Shown piece after piece: positions 16,457 through 25,799 of a DNA stretch of 64,000 nt. Numbering within the stretch: the first letter of the stretch is position 1; every line of letters starts with the position of its first letter. A model generated the notes under the pieces. The model saw only the letters and a list, made by a program, of their open reading frames with translations. It made no database searches and had not been told where the DNA came from. Source of the DNA: Clostridiales bacterium (GTDB taxonomy: Bacteria; Bacillota; Clostridia; Christensenellales; Borkfalkiaceae); the NCBI GenBank assembly GCA_022508245.1, contig JAFLVO010000005.1, positions 1 through 64,000 on the forward strand, given 5' to 3'. Both the position numbers and the translations under genes were made by a program.

Positions 16457-16488
16457 CGGGGGTTGCAACTCAACCCCCGCATTTTATG
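16457..16488 (+). terminator. Rho-independent terminator after the repeat protein
   Basis: GCGGGGGTTG caact CAACCCCCGC followed by ATTTTATG. A 10-bp perfect stem with a modest T-run. Confidence 0.8.
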
Positions 16489-16524
16489 TAAAAACATATT
16501 GTAACAACTTAATGGAGTAAAATT

Positions 16525-18402
16525 TTGGAACAGGCATCAGAGCAGAAAAAATCAAAGCCCAAGTCAAAGCTTACGCGCAGAATTCCACGCGCTAAAAAGA
16601 GCGGCTCGGGCGAGGTCAAACCAAAGAGAGAGAAGAAAGTTAAACAAGAAAAGAAAATACTTCAGCCCGTAAAAAACAAGCAAAACGTGCAGCTTCAACC
16701 CGTAAAAAACAAGCAAACCGCGCCTAAGCCCCACCCCCAGCCTAAGGGCAAGAAGAACACCGCGGTAAAGATAGTATTTTTGGGCGGCGTGGGCGAGATA
16801 GGCAAAAATATGACGGCTATCGAGTGCGGCGACGATATAATAATTATCGACGCCGGCGCCATATTCCCCACGGACGAAACGCCGGGGTTCGATTTGATAG
16901 TTCCCGACATTTCCTATCTTTTGGAGAACGCGAAAAGGGTGCGCGCCCTCATATTGACGCACGGACACGAGGACCATATCGGTGGCGTACCGTACCTGTT
17001 GAAAGAATTGAAGGTTCCCGTCATCGGCACCAAACTGACGCTTGCGCTTGTGGACAACAAGCTAAGAGAACACCGCTTAAACGATATTGACGAAGTAACC
17101 GTCAACCCCGGTCAGGTTATGAGCTTCGGTTGCTTCAAGATAAGGTTTATAAATGTCAACCACTCGATAGCGGGCTCGCTTGCCCTTGCAATTCAGACTC
17201 CGCAGGGCATAATAGTGCACAGCGGCGACTACAAGATAGACTTAACCCCCGTAGCGGGCGACCCCATAGACTTGAAAACTATAGCGGATATAGGTGCGGC
17301 GGGTGTAACGCTGTATATGGGCGAAAGCACCAATATCGAGCGCGCGGGTTTCACTATGAGTGAGACGGTTGTTGGCAACACTTTGGACAGACTGTTTGGC
17401 GAAAATTCGAAAAGGCGCATAATAATTGCGACCTTTGCCTCCAACGTGTACAGACTTCAGCAAATATTAGATATTTCGGCGAAATATAAAAGAAAGGTCG
17501 CGCTCTCGGGCAGGAGTATGCTCTCCGTAGTGGAGGCGGCTGAAAAAATAGGCGAAATTAAAATCCCCCAGAACGTTATTGTAGACATATCCAAGATAAA
17601 AAATATGCGCGACGATGAAATAGTAGTCGTCTGCACGGGCAGTCAGGGCGAGCCGATGTCGGCACTCACGCGCATGGCGGACGGCGAAAATTCTGCCGTA
17701 TCCGTCGGCGTAAACGACACGGTAATCATATCTGCAACGCCCATTCCGGGCAACGAAAAGCTTGTCTACCGCGTAATAAACAAGCTGTATAGGCGGGGCG
17801 CCGAAGTCGTGTATGAGAGCCTGCAAAATATCCACGTTTCGGGGCATGCGTGCAGGGAAGAGCACAAAATAATGCACAACCTCTTAAAACCCAAGTACTT
17901 TATTCCCGTTCACGGCGAGTACAGGCACCTTAAAAAGCACGCCCAACTTGCGCAGGAGCTTGGAATGAACGGTGGCAGAATAGTCATTCCCGACATAGGC
18001 AACTGTATAGAGATTTCTCCAAAGGGTATGAAACAGATTGAAAGCGTGCCCTCGGGTTCACGCCTTATCGACGGCGAGGGCATAGAGGACGAAAAGGCGA
18101 GCGTAGTTTTAGACGACAGACGCCAGCTCTCCGAAGAGGGGCTGTTTATCGTTTCGGTTGCAGTCTCCGGCGGCGAAGTGGTGGGCGAGCCCGCAATAAA
18201 TTCCCGAGGGTTCGTGTTCGATTTTCACCGCGACTACAACAAGGAAATGCGCGAGGTTATCAGAAGGGCGATAGACAGCTACGACCTCTCGCGCGGCACG
18301 ACGGACGAATTAAAGCGCATAATAAAGCGTTCGCTCAAAAATTATTTATTCAAGAAAACCAAGCAATCTCCCATGATTGTACCCGTAGTGGTTGAGCTTT
18401 AA
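16525..18402 (+). CDS. rnj: Ribonuclease J
   Basis: Metallo-beta-lactamase/beta-CASP ribonuclease with 5'-3' exo- and endonuclease roles in mRNA decay and rRNA maturation. The zinc motif HGHEDH is at residues 146-151, with EYRHLKKHA in the C-terminal part. The 625 residues exceed the usual length of about 555 because of an 80-residue Lys-rich leader containing two copies of LQPVKNKQ (46-53 and 57-64). The start is TTG at 16525 with ATGGAGT upstream. The basic leader could be an RNA- or ribosome-binding extension (inference). Confidence 0.95.
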   Translation: MEQASEQKKSKPKSKLTRRIPRAKKSGSGEVKPKREKKVKQEKKILQPVKNKQNVQLQPVKNKQTAPKPHPQPKGKKNTAVKIVFLGGVGEIGKNMTAIECGDDIIIIDAGAIFPTDETPGFDLIVPDISYLLENAKRVRALILTHGHEDHIGGVPYLLKELKVPVIGTKLTLALVDNKLREHRLNDIDEVTVNPGQVMSFGCFKIRFINVNHSIAGSLALAIQTPQGIIVHSGDYKIDLTPVAGDPIDLKTIADIGAAGVTLYMGESTNIERAGFTMSETVVGNTLDRLFGENSKRRIIIATFASNVYRLQQILDISAKYKRKVALSGRSMLSVVEAAEKIGEIKIPQNVIVDISKIKNMRDDEIVVVCTGSQGEPMSALTRMADGENSAVSVGVNDTVIISATPIPGNEKLVYRVINKLYRRGAEVVYESLQNIHVSGHACREEHKIMHNLLKPKYFIPVHGEYRHLKKHAQLAQELGMNGGRIVIPDIGNCIEISPKGMKQIESVPSGSRLIDGEGIEDEKASVVLDDRRQLSEEGLFIVSVAVSGGEVVGEPAINSRGFVFDFHRDYNKEMREVIRRAIDSYDLSRGTTDELKRIIKRSLKNYLFKKTKQSPMIVPVVVEL

Positions 18403-18403
18403 G

Positions 18404-18413
18404 TTAGTACTAA
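18404..18413. promoter_or_regulatory. TTAGTACTAA palindrome just upstream of trmR
   Basis: The same perfect 10-bp palindrome found in the lon leader (3826-3835), here between the rnj stop codon and the trmR start. The flanking bases are similar too, one copy read on each strand. It may be a shared operator or chance. Confidence 0.3.
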
Positions 18414-18417
18414 GACT

Positions 18418-19089
18418 ATGTTTGATTACGCCCACAAGGACACGAGCGGGGGAGAGAGGCAAACTACCACCGCAAAACTCAATATTCCCGCCCTTGACGA
18501 CGGGATAAAGCAGCTTCGCAACAGCGCGTTCGAAAGGGAAATACCGACATCGGACGACGAAACGCTGTGCGTTCTTTTAACACTTGTAAAGGCAATAAAG
18601 CCCAAAAGCATATTAGAGCTCGGCACGGCTACGGGCATTTCGGGGCTTTCCATGCTCAAAGCCTGCCCCGGTGCAAAGCTTGTAACGGTTGAAAAAAACG
18701 GGGAATTTTTTAAAGAGGCGGTGCAAAACTTTAAAAATTTCGGCGTTGAGGACAGAGTTACGGCAATTTCTGGCGACGCGGGCGAGGAAATTTTAAAGCT
18801 TGAAAAAAACAGCTTCGACTTGATTTTTCTCGATTGCGCAAAGGTTCAGTACGTAAAATATCTGCCACGGTTAAAGGAGCTGTTAAAGGACGGCGGGACG
18901 CTCATTGCCGACGATATTCTCTTATTCGGCTATATAACGGGCGAGGCGGAGGTTCCCAAAAAGCGTAAAATGCTTGTGGAGCATATAAAGGAGTATATTT
19001 CGGCAGTTCAAGCCGATAAGGATTTTACAACTAGTATATTAAACGTCGGCAACGGTCTTGCCGTAAGCGTTTACAACAGACAAAATTGA
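18418..19089 (+). CDS. trmR: tRNA 5-hydroxyuridine methyltransferase (YrrM/TrmR-type O-methyltransferase)
   Basis: A 223-residue class I SAM-dependent O-methyltransferase with motif I LELGTATGISG and a later DLIFLDCAK metal/SAM region. It is immediately followed, six bases on, by a U32-family protein, the same pairing as B. subtilis yrrM and yrrN-yrrO. In that system TrmR methylates 5-hydroxyuridine at tRNA position 34 to 5-methoxyuridine. The assignment rests on family plus neighbour. A generic catechol-type O-methyltransferase is the alternative. Confidence 0.8.
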   Translation: MFDYAHKDTSGGERQTTTAKLNIPALDDGIKQLRNSAFEREIPTSDDETLCVLLTLVKAIKPKSILELGTATGISGLSMLKACPGAKLVTVEKNGEFFKEAVQNFKNFGVEDRVTAISGDAGEEILKLEKNSFDLIFLDCAKVQYVKYLPRLKELLKDGGTLIADDILLFGYITGEAEVPKKRKMLVEHIKEYISAVQADKDFTTSILNVGNGLAVSVYNRQN

Positions 19090-19095
19090 GGAACT

Positions 19096-20289
19096 ATGAA
19101 AGTAGAACTTCTTGCCCCTGCGGGTAACTTTTCAAAACTTAAAACTGCGCTGTACTTCGGCGCGGACGCGTGCTATATAGGGGGCAAAGATTTTTCTTTG
19201 CGCTCTTTTGCCGATAATTTCAGCCAAGATGAGATAATTTCGGCGGTAAATCACGCCCACAGCCTCAACAAAAAGGTATATATAGCCGTAAACATCTTCG
19301 CAAAAAACGCAGATTTCGGACTGCTTTGCGACTATCTCTCGTTTTTAAACGGAACGGGCGCGGACGGACTTATAATTTCGGACAGCGGAGTATTCGCGTG
19401 CGCACAAAAATACGCACCCAAGCTCGATTTACATATTTCAACGCAGGCAAACTTAACAAATAAGCACGCCGTAAAATTCTGGGCGGAGCAGGGCGCGACA
19501 CGCGCGGTGCTTGCAAGGGAATTATCTTTAGAAGAAATTGCCGAAATTCACGATTTCGTGCCCGAAATCGAACTTGAAGCTTTCGTTCACGGCGCAATGT
19601 GCATTTCCTATTCGGGCAGGTGTCTTCTTTCCAACTATCTCTCGGGCAGGGAGAGCAATCGCGGCGAGTGCGTTCAGGCTTGCAGATGGAACTATCAGGT
19701 TCGCAAAAAGGACGAGCTTTCGGACAGCGGTTGGCTTGATATGGAAGAGGATAAAAGGGGCACATATATTCTCAACTCCAAGGACCTGAATATGTCCGCA
19801 TACCTTGAAAAAATGGCGGAGGCGGGCGTTTGCTCCTTTAAAATAGAGGGCAGAATGAAGTCCGAATACTACCTTGCAACGGTAATAAACGCCTACCGCA
19901 GGTGCATAGACGGAGGTTTTACGCCCCTCATCGAGCGCGAGCTTTTGACCGCCGCGCACCGCGATTATACTACGGCGTACACCTTGGGCTCAAACGACAA
20001 GACGGTAAACTACACCGACAGCCAGACCAAGGGCGACTGCGACTATATCGGCAATATAATTTCGGGCGGGGATAAAACGGCGGTAATAGAAATGCGCACC
20101 AGGTTCAAAGTCGGCGACGAGCTTGAAATTCTCTCGCCCTCCCAAAACTTTTTAAAGACCTTCAAAGTTGAAAAGGCTTTCACAAGCGCGGGCGAGCGGG
20201 TCGAGGACTGCAAACTCGTTCAGGAAAATTACACCGTAAACTGCCCGTATACCCTTTCGGCGGGCGACATAGTAAGGCGCAGAAAATAA
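19096..20289 (+). CDS. trhP: U32-family tRNA hydroxylation protein (TrhP-type)
   Basis: A 397-residue protein with the U32 signature FVHGAMCISYSGRC, followed by GECVQACRW, whose cysteines resemble those of the tRNA- and ubiquinone-hydroxylating U32 proteins. TrhP forms 5-hydroxyuridine at wobble position 34, using prephenate. It lies six bases after the methyltransferase that would use its product. Although annotated historically as peptidase U32, a tRNA role fits this context better. GAGGAACT precedes the ATG. Confidence 0.82.
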   Translation: MKVELLAPAGNFSKLKTALYFGADACYIGGKDFSLRSFADNFSQDEIISAVNHAHSLNKKVYIAVNIFAKNADFGLLCDYLSFLNGTGADGLIISDSGVFACAQKYAPKLDLHISTQANLTNKHAVKFWAEQGATRAVLARELSLEEIAEIHDFVPEIELEAFVHGAMCISYSGRCLLSNYLSGRESNRGECVQACRWNYQVRKKDELSDSGWLDMEEDKRGTYILNSKDLNMSAYLEKMAEAGVCSFKIEGRMKSEYYLATVINAYRRCIDGGFTPLIERELLTAAHRDYTTAYTLGSNDKTVNYTDSQTKGDCDYIGNIISGGDKTAVIEMRTRFKVGDELEILSPSQNFLKTFKVEKAFTSAGERVEDCKLVQENYTVNCPYTLSAGDIVRRRK

Positions 20290-20307
20290 AAGCGAGGCGC
20301 AGAAATA

Positions 20308-21504
20308 ATGGACTATGTTTGCAAAAAAATCAACAATAAAAACGCGGTCGTAAGCGTACCCGGCTCCAAATCGGTGACGGTGCGCGCAATGCTCCTTGCG
20401 GCAATAGCAGAGGGTACAAGCACCCTCTACGGCGTGAGTCTTTGCGACGACTGTATAACCTTTTTAAACTGCCTTAAAACGCTTGGAATTAACTGCGAAC
20501 TAAACGGCTATACCCTCAAAATAGAGGGCTGCGGGGGAAAACTCAAAATTACGGATGCGGAAATAAACGTGGGCAGTGCGGGCACGGCGGCGCGGTTTAT
20601 TCCCGCATTTTTGGCATTCCAAGAGGGCAAATTTACGGTAAACTGCTCCGAGCAGATGAAAAGGCGTCCGGTCGCGCCCCTCGTTGAGGCGTTAAAGGAG
20701 CTCGGCGCAAAGATTACATTTTTGGAAAGCGAAAACTGTTTTCCCCTTGTAATTGAAGGCGGTATTTGCTCGTACGAGGTCGAAGTTGACATACAAAAGA
20801 GCAGTCAATTTCTCTCCGCGCTGTTAATCTCGGCGGTGTGCGCGGGCAAGCCCGTCAAGATAAAGCGGAAGGGTGCGCACGGCATGGGTTACGTCAATAT
20901 GACCCTCGATATGATGTGGTCTTTCGGCGTTACCGTTAAAGAAAATGGCAATATATATGAAGTTTTTGGCAATTATAACCCCAAAAAATACGATATCGAG
21001 CCCGATATTTCCGCCGCATGTTACTTCTATGCAATGAACAGACTGCTCGGCACGGATATAAAGGTAAAGGGTTTAATGCCCCACAGCATGCAGAGCGACG
21101 GTAAATTTATAAAGCTTATAAAAACCTTCGACGGCGGCAAAATAGATATGGGAAGCTTCTCCGACCAGGCGCTTACCATGGCGGCTTGCGCACCTTTCTT
21201 TTCTAACCCCACCGAAATATGCGGAGTTGCGCATATTCGCGGACAAGAGTGCGACAGAATTTCGGCAATTTGCGAAAATCTCAAAAATGCCGGCGTCAAG
21301 TGCGAGGAAAAAGAGGACGGAGTAATTATCTATCCCTCAAAATTCAATCCCGTAAAAATAAAGACCTTCGGCGACCACCGTGTTGCAATGAGCTTTGCCG
21401 TTGCGGGACTTGCAAGCGAGGGAGTTGTTATAGAGAACGCCGAGGTCTGCTCCAAGACCTTCCCGAACTTTTTTGAAATACTCGAAAGCTTATGGAAAGA
21501 ATAA
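20308..21504 (+). CDS. aroA: 3-phosphoshikimate 1-carboxyvinyltransferase (EPSP synthase)
   Basis: Shikimate-pathway enzyme joining phosphoenolpyruvate to shikimate-3-phosphate. It has the N-terminal PGSKSVTVRAML motif, GSAGTAARFIPAF (the GNAGTA loop equivalent), KRRPVAPLVEAL, and GDHRVAMSFAVAG near the C-terminus. At 398 residues it is slightly shorter than the usual length of about 430. It overlaps the next gene by 13 bases. It supplies chorismate and so prephenate, the co-substrate reported for TrhP, which makes its position after trhP interesting. Confidence 0.95.
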   Translation: MDYVCKKINNKNAVVSVPGSKSVTVRAMLLAAIAEGTSTLYGVSLCDDCITFLNCLKTLGINCELNGYTLKIEGCGGKLKITDAEINVGSAGTAARFIPAFLAFQEGKFTVNCSEQMKRRPVAPLVEALKELGAKITFLESENCFPLVIEGGICSYEVEVDIQKSSQFLSALLISAVCAGKPVKIKRKGAHGMGYVNMTLDMMWSFGVTVKENGNIYEVFGNYNPKKYDIEPDISAACYFYAMNRLLGTDIKVKGLMPHSMQSDGKFIKLIKTFDGGKIDMGSFSDQALTMAACAPFFSNPTEICGVAHIRGQECDRISAICENLKNAGVKCEEKEDGVIIYPSKFNPVKIKTFGDHRVAMSFAVAGLASEGVVIENAEVCSKTFPNFFEILESLWKE

Positions 21505-22799
21505 TAGTTCATTCCGATTTAAATAATTTTTACGCCTCGGTAGAGCGCATTTTAAACCCCGAACTTTCGGGCAAGCCGATTGCGGTTTGCGGCAGTAAAG
21601 AGGAGCGCAAAGGAATAGTGCTTGCTAAAAGCGAGGAAGCCAAGAAATTCGGCGTAAAGACGGGCGACACTATTTGGCAGGCACAGAAAAAATGCCCTGA
21701 TATTTTGACCGTTCCGCCCCATTTCAAGGAATATATGCGCTATTCCGTAAAGGTCAAGGAAATTTACGCGCAGTTCACCGACCTGATTGAAAGCTACGGC
21801 ATAGACGAGTGCTGGCTGGACTTGACGCGCTCTACAAAGGTCTTGCCGCCTTTTGCGGATATGTACACGCAAAGGGATGGCGAAAGGTGCTATTCTCCCG
21901 AATATCTGCGCTTTATCGGCGACTTTATAAGAAATGAAGTTAAGAGCAAGCTTAATCTAACCGTCTCCTGCGGTGTGTCATTCAATAAAGTATTTGCAAA
22001 GCTCGGGTCGGATTTAAAGAAGCCCGACGGAACTACGGTTATAGGCAAAGTCAACTTCGAAAAGGTAGTCGCAGGTCTGCCCGTAGAGGATTTGCTATAC
22101 GTCGGCAAAGCGACCGCCTACAAGCTGCACGCGATAGGGCTTCCAACGATAGGAAAATTGGCGGAAGCGGACGATGAGGAAATAAAACGGCTGTTCGGCA
22201 AAAACGGGCAGACCCTCTTAAGATACGCCCGCGGCGAAGATACGGAAGAAGTCAAGCACATGGACGAAAAGCGTGTGTATAAGTCTATCGGCAATTCGTG
22301 CACCTATGCCGAGGACGTAACCGACTACGGCAGGGCGGAGAGGCTTTTATACGTGCTTGCGGAGAGCGTCGCCTCGCGCCTTAGGGAGAGCGGGCAGGGG
22401 CTTGCCGACACCGTACACCTTTGGGTACGCTACGGCAATTTAACGGATATTTCGGTACAGAAAAAGGTACGGCATACCGCGCTCTGCGGCGAAATTGCAC
22501 GGCACGCCTTCGGACTTTTTAAGGAAAACGTAAAACCGCCTTTTGCGGTGCGCTCTCTCGGCATAACCGTGTCGGGTTTTGACAATGGAACCTCGCAGAT
22601 AACCTTGGACGAGGCTTGCGGCAACTATAAAAAGCTCGAAGCCGTTGAAAAATGCGTCGACAGAATAAGAAAAAAGCACGGGTACGACAAGCTCCAGCGC
22701 GGCATTATTGCCGAAGAACCCGAGCAAATGAAAAGCGATATTAAAAACTCACATCTGATTAAGCCCGCCAATTTTACACCTCCAGAAGAAGAAACATAA
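21492..22799 (+). CDS. dinB: DNA polymerase IV (Y-family translesion polymerase)
   Basis: A 435-residue Y-family polymerase. The first catalytic Asp is in HSDLNNFYASVE, and the catalytic Asp-Glu pair is in YGIDECWLDLT. A helix-hairpin-helix region (LYVGKATAYKLHAIGLPTIG) and a little-finger domain follow. It is longer than the typical 350-410 residues because of a short C-terminal tail. It overlaps aroA by 13 bases and ends at a strong terminator, so it closes the trmR-trhP-aroA-dinB run. Confidence 0.93.
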   Translation: MERIIVHSDLNNFYASVERILNPELSGKPIAVCGSKEERKGIVLAKSEEAKKFGVKTGDTIWQAQKKCPDILTVPPHFKEYMRYSVKVKEIYAQFTDLIESYGIDECWLDLTRSTKVLPPFADMYTQRDGERCYSPEYLRFIGDFIRNEVKSKLNLTVSCGVSFNKVFAKLGSDLKKPDGTTVIGKVNFEKVVAGLPVEDLLYVGKATAYKLHAIGLPTIGKLAEADDEEIKRLFGKNGQTLLRYARGEDTEEVKHMDEKRVYKSIGNSCTYAEDVTDYGRAERLLYVLAESVASRLRESGQGLADTVHLWVRYGNLTDISVQKKVRHTALCGEIARHAFGLFKENVKPPFAVRSLGITVSGFDNGTSQITLDEACGNYKKLEAVEKCVDRIRKKHGYDKLQRGIIAEEPEQMKSDIKNSHLIKPANFTPPEEET

Positions 22800-22830
22800 T
22801 TCCGCGCACCCCTGCGCGGAATTTAATTTT
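22799..22830 (+). terminator. Rho-independent terminator after dinB
   Basis: ATTCCGCGCA cccc TGCGCGGAAT, a 10-bp perfect stem that begins in the dinB stop codon, followed by TTAATTTTAATT. Confidence 0.88.
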
Positions 22831-22845
22831 AATTGTTGCATACTC

Positions 22846-22874
22846 TTGCAATTGACACCCGTATATGGTACAAT
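22846..22874 (+). promoter_or_regulatory. Putative sigma-A promoter of pyrG
   Basis: TTGCAA, a 17-base spacer, TACAAT, ending 38 bases before the pyrG start. The leader is short, leaving little room for the CTP-sensing attenuation known for some Bacillota pyrG genes. Confidence 0.65.
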
Positions 22875-22912
22875 AATAAAGATTTTTATTTGCACACTAT
22901 GTGGAGAAATTT

Positions 22913-24508
22913 ATGGCAAAGTACATTTTCGTAACGGGCGGAGTTGTATCAGGACTCGGCAAGGGCATAACGGCGGCTTCGCTTGGCAGACTTTTAAAGT
23001 GCAGGGGATACAAAGTAGCTTCTCAAAAGCTTGACCCTTATATTAATATCGACCCCGGCACTATGAGTCCCTATCAGCACGGCGAAGTTTTTGTGACGGA
23101 CGACGGCGCGGAAACCGACCTCGATTTGGGTCATTACGAAAGGTTCATAGACGAAAATCTCAATAAATATTCCAACCTTACCACGGGCAAGGTCTATTGG
23201 AATGTCTTAAATAAGGAGCGCAACGGCGAATACCTCGGACAGACCGTGCAGGTTATACCCCATGTAACCAACGAGATTAAGTCCTTCATATACAACGTCG
23301 GCAAGACGAGCAACGCGGACGTTGTTATAACCGAAATAGGCGGAACCATAGGCGACATTGAAAGTCAGCCCTTTATCGAGGCGATAAGGCAGGTTTCGAT
23401 GGAGGTAGGCAGGGATAACTGCTGTTTTATCCACGTAACGCTCGTTCCATATATCTCGGGGTCGGAGGAATTCAAATCCAAGCCCACCCAGCACTCCGTC
23501 AAAGAATTGCAGGGCATGGGAATAAATCCCGATATAATTATTGCGCGCACGGACGCGCCTTTGCCCGCCGACGTAAAGGCTAAAATTGCAATGTTCTGCA
23601 ACGTTGCGCCCGAATGCTGTATAGAGAATATGACCCTTCCCTCGCTCTACGAGTGCCCCACAATGCTTGAAGAGAGCAATTTTTCGGAGATTGTCTGCAA
23701 GATTTTAAAGCTTGACCCCCGTGTCATTGACCTTACCGAGTGGAATAAAATGTTAAAGAGCATCAAAGCGCGGAACAAGACGGTTAAAATTGCACTCTGC
23801 GGAAAGTACGTACAGCTTCACGACGCATATCTTTCGGTTGCGGAAGCTCTCGCTCACGCAGGGTATGCAAACGGCACAAAAGTGGAGATAAAGTGGGTTG
23901 ACACCGAGGAGATAACCGAAAAAAACGCCCCCGAGCTACTCGGCGACGTTCAGGGAATATTAGTTCCGGGCGGGTTCGGAAACCGTGGAACAGAGGGCAA
24001 AATTGTCTGCGCAAAGTATGCCCGTGAAAACAACGTGCCGTACTTCGGCATATGCTTAGGTATGCAGACGGCGGTTATAGAGTTTGCAAGAAACGTTTTG
24101 GGCTACAAGGACGCAAACTCTTCGGAGTTTGATTCTGACAGCAGTCACTGCGTAATAGATTTAATGCCCGACCAGCACGGTGTGAAGATGGGCGGAACTA
24201 TGCGCCTCGGGGCATATCCCTGCAGGATTACCGGCAAAATGATGAGGAAAGCGTACGGCACGGACGAGATTTCCGAACGCCACCGCCACAGATACGAGTT
24301 CAACAACGACTTTAAAGAAGAGCTTGAAAAAGCGGGAATGTGCGTTGGCGGCACCTCGCCCGACGGTTCTTTGGTCGAAGCGGTTGAAATCCCCGCAAAC
24401 GACTTCTTCGTTGCCGTGCAGTTCCACCCCGAATTCAAGTCCCGTCCGCAGTCTGCGCACCCGCTTTTCAGCGAATTTATCAAATATTCGTTAAAATATA
24501 AAAAATAA
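22913..24508 (+). CDS. pyrG: CTP synthase
   Basis: Glutamine-dependent conversion of UTP to CTP. It has the synthetase-domain N-terminus [16 protein letters not shown] and a C-terminal class I glutamine amidotransferase domain with the Cys nucleophile in GICLGMQ and the His-Glu pair in FHPEFKS. The ORF track starts at a GTG (22901), but that codon is part of the ribosome binding site GTGGAG; the ATG at 22913 gives [10 protein letters not shown] and 531 residues, the expected N-terminus and length. Confidence 0.97.
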   Translation: MAKYIFVTGGVVSGLGKGITAASLGRLLKCRGYKVASQKLDPYINIDPGTMSPYQHGEVFVTDDGAETDLDLGHYERFIDENLNKYSNLTTGKVYWNVLNKERNGEYLGQTVQVIPHVTNEIKSFIYNVGKTSNADVVITEIGGTIGDIESQPFIEAIRQVSMEVGRDNCCFIHVTLVPYISGSEEFKSKPTQHSVKELQGMGINPDIIIARTDAPLPADVKAKIAMFCNVAPECCIENMTLPSLYECPTMLEESNFSEIVCKILKLDPRVIDLTEWNKMLKSIKARNKTVKIALCGKYVQLHDAYLSVAEALAHAGYANGTKVEIKWVDTEEITEKNAPELLGDVQGILVPGGFGNRGTEGKIVCAKYARENNVPYFGICLGMQTAVIEFARNVLGYKDANSSEFDSDSSHCVIDLMPDQHGVKMGGTMRLGAYPCRITGKMMRKAYGTDEISERHRHRYEFNNDFKEELEKAGMCVGGTSPDGSLVEAVEIPANDFFVAVQFHPEFKSRPQSAHPLFSEFIKYSLKYKK

Positions 24509-24519
24509 ATCAAGTTCTT

Positions 24520-24555
24520 TCTTATAAACCGCGCAATACCGCCTTGTTTATAAGA
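24520..24555. repeat. Inverted repeat between pyrG and dapL
   Basis: TCTTATAAAC and GTTTATAAGA are perfect 10-base arms around a 16-base loop rich in GC. There is no T-run after it. It may be a leader structure or a protein site for dapL; the nearest purine-rich stretch AGGGGGT follows it, but lies a long 18 bases from the dapL ATG. Confidence 0.45.
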
Positions 24556-24579
24556 CAGGGGGTAATCATAGATTAAGCT

Positions 24580-25770
24580 ATGAAATTAAACGGTAACTAT
24601 TCCAAACTTTTTGAAAACTATCTCTTTGCCGAGGTTTCGGACAGGGCGGCAAAGTATCAGAGCGCTCACCCCGATAAAAAAATTCTTCGCCTCGGCATAG
24701 GCGACGTTACCCTTCCGCTTGCGGACGAAGTAATAAAGGCAATGCACCTTGCCGTGGACGAGATGTCAAAAAAGGAAAGCTTTCGCGGCTACGGGCCGTA
24801 CGAGGGGTACGGTTTTTTAAGGGAGAGCATTAAAAACTACTACAAAACCTTTGGCGTAGAGCTTAATCTAAACGATATCTTCGTTTCGGACGGCGCTAAA
24901 TCTGACCTTGGAAATATTCTCGATATATTTTCAAACGACAACACCGTACTTGTTCCCGACCCGGTTTACCCAGTGTACGCGGATACCAATATAATGGCGG
25001 GCAGAAAGATAATTTTTACAAACGCCAACGAGGAAAACGGCTTTCTGCCAATGCCCGAAAAGGTGGTAAAGGCGGATATAATCTACATATGTTCGCCCAA
25101 CAATCCCACGGGCGCGGCTTATTCCAAGGAACAGCTCAAAGAGTGGGTGAACTACGCAAACAGTCAGGGCAGTATAATTTTATACGACGCGGCTTACGAG
25201 TGTTTCGTAAAGGATGACAGTCTTGCCCGCTCGATATTTGAGGTGGAAGGCGCAAAGAGCTGCGCGATAGAGTTCTGCTCGTTTTCCAAAATTGCGGGCT
25301 TTACGGGCACCCGCTGCGGCTATACGGTAATTCCCGAGGAACTCGAAAAGGGGGGAATTTCCCTGAATAAAATGTGGCTGAGAAGACAGTCCACCAAGTT
25401 CAACGGCGTTCCCTATATAGTGCAAAAGGGCGCAGAGGCGGTCTTTTCGGAGCGCGGTATGGCGCAGATACAGCAAAATCTCGACTATTACAGGCAAAAT
25501 GCCAAAATCATTGCCGAGTGTTTAGACGGGCTTAAAATCCGGTACACTGGAGGTAAAAATTCACCATATATCTGGCTTAAATGCCCTATGGGTATGGGCA
25601 GTTGGGAGTTTTTCGATTATCTCTTAAACGGCGCGCAGGTCGTTGGAACGCCCGGCGAGGGCTTCGGCGAAAACGGAAAGGGCTTTTTCCGCTTGACTGC
25701 ATTCGGCAGTAGAGAAGTTACCCAAGAGGCGGTTCTGCGAATAAAAAACCTCTTAAATAATTCAAACTAA
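24580..25770 (+). CDS. dapL: LL-diaminopimelate aminotransferase
   Basis: PLP-dependent class I/II aminotransferase that makes LL-diaminopimelate directly from tetrahydrodipicolinate, for lysine and peptidoglycan. The N-terminus MKLNGNYSKLFENYLFAEVS and LRLGIGDVTLPL are typical of DapL. SPNNPTGA contacts the cofactor, and the PLP lysine is in SFSKIAGFTGTR. It is 396 residues long. The DapL route, as opposed to the acyl-DAP routes, is common in Clostridia. Confidence 0.93.
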   Translation: MKLNGNYSKLFENYLFAEVSDRAAKYQSAHPDKKILRLGIGDVTLPLADEVIKAMHLAVDEMSKKESFRGYGPYEGYGFLRESIKNYYKTFGVELNLNDIFVSDGAKSDLGNILDIFSNDNTVLVPDPVYPVYADTNIMAGRKIIFTNANEENGFLPMPEKVVKADIIYICSPNNPTGAAYSKEQLKEWVNYANSQGSIILYDAAYECFVKDDSLARSIFEVEGAKSCAIEFCSFSKIAGFTGTRCGYTVIPEELEKGGISLNKMWLRRQSTKFNGVPYIVQKGAEAVFSERGMAQIQQNLDYYRQNAKIIAECLDGLKIRYTGGKNSPYIWLKCPMGMGSWEFFDYLLNGAQVVGTPGEGFGENGKGFFRLTAFGSREVTQEAVLRIKNLLNNSN

Positions 25771-25799
25771 CGATAAAGGTTTAAACTTACGGTAAAGAA

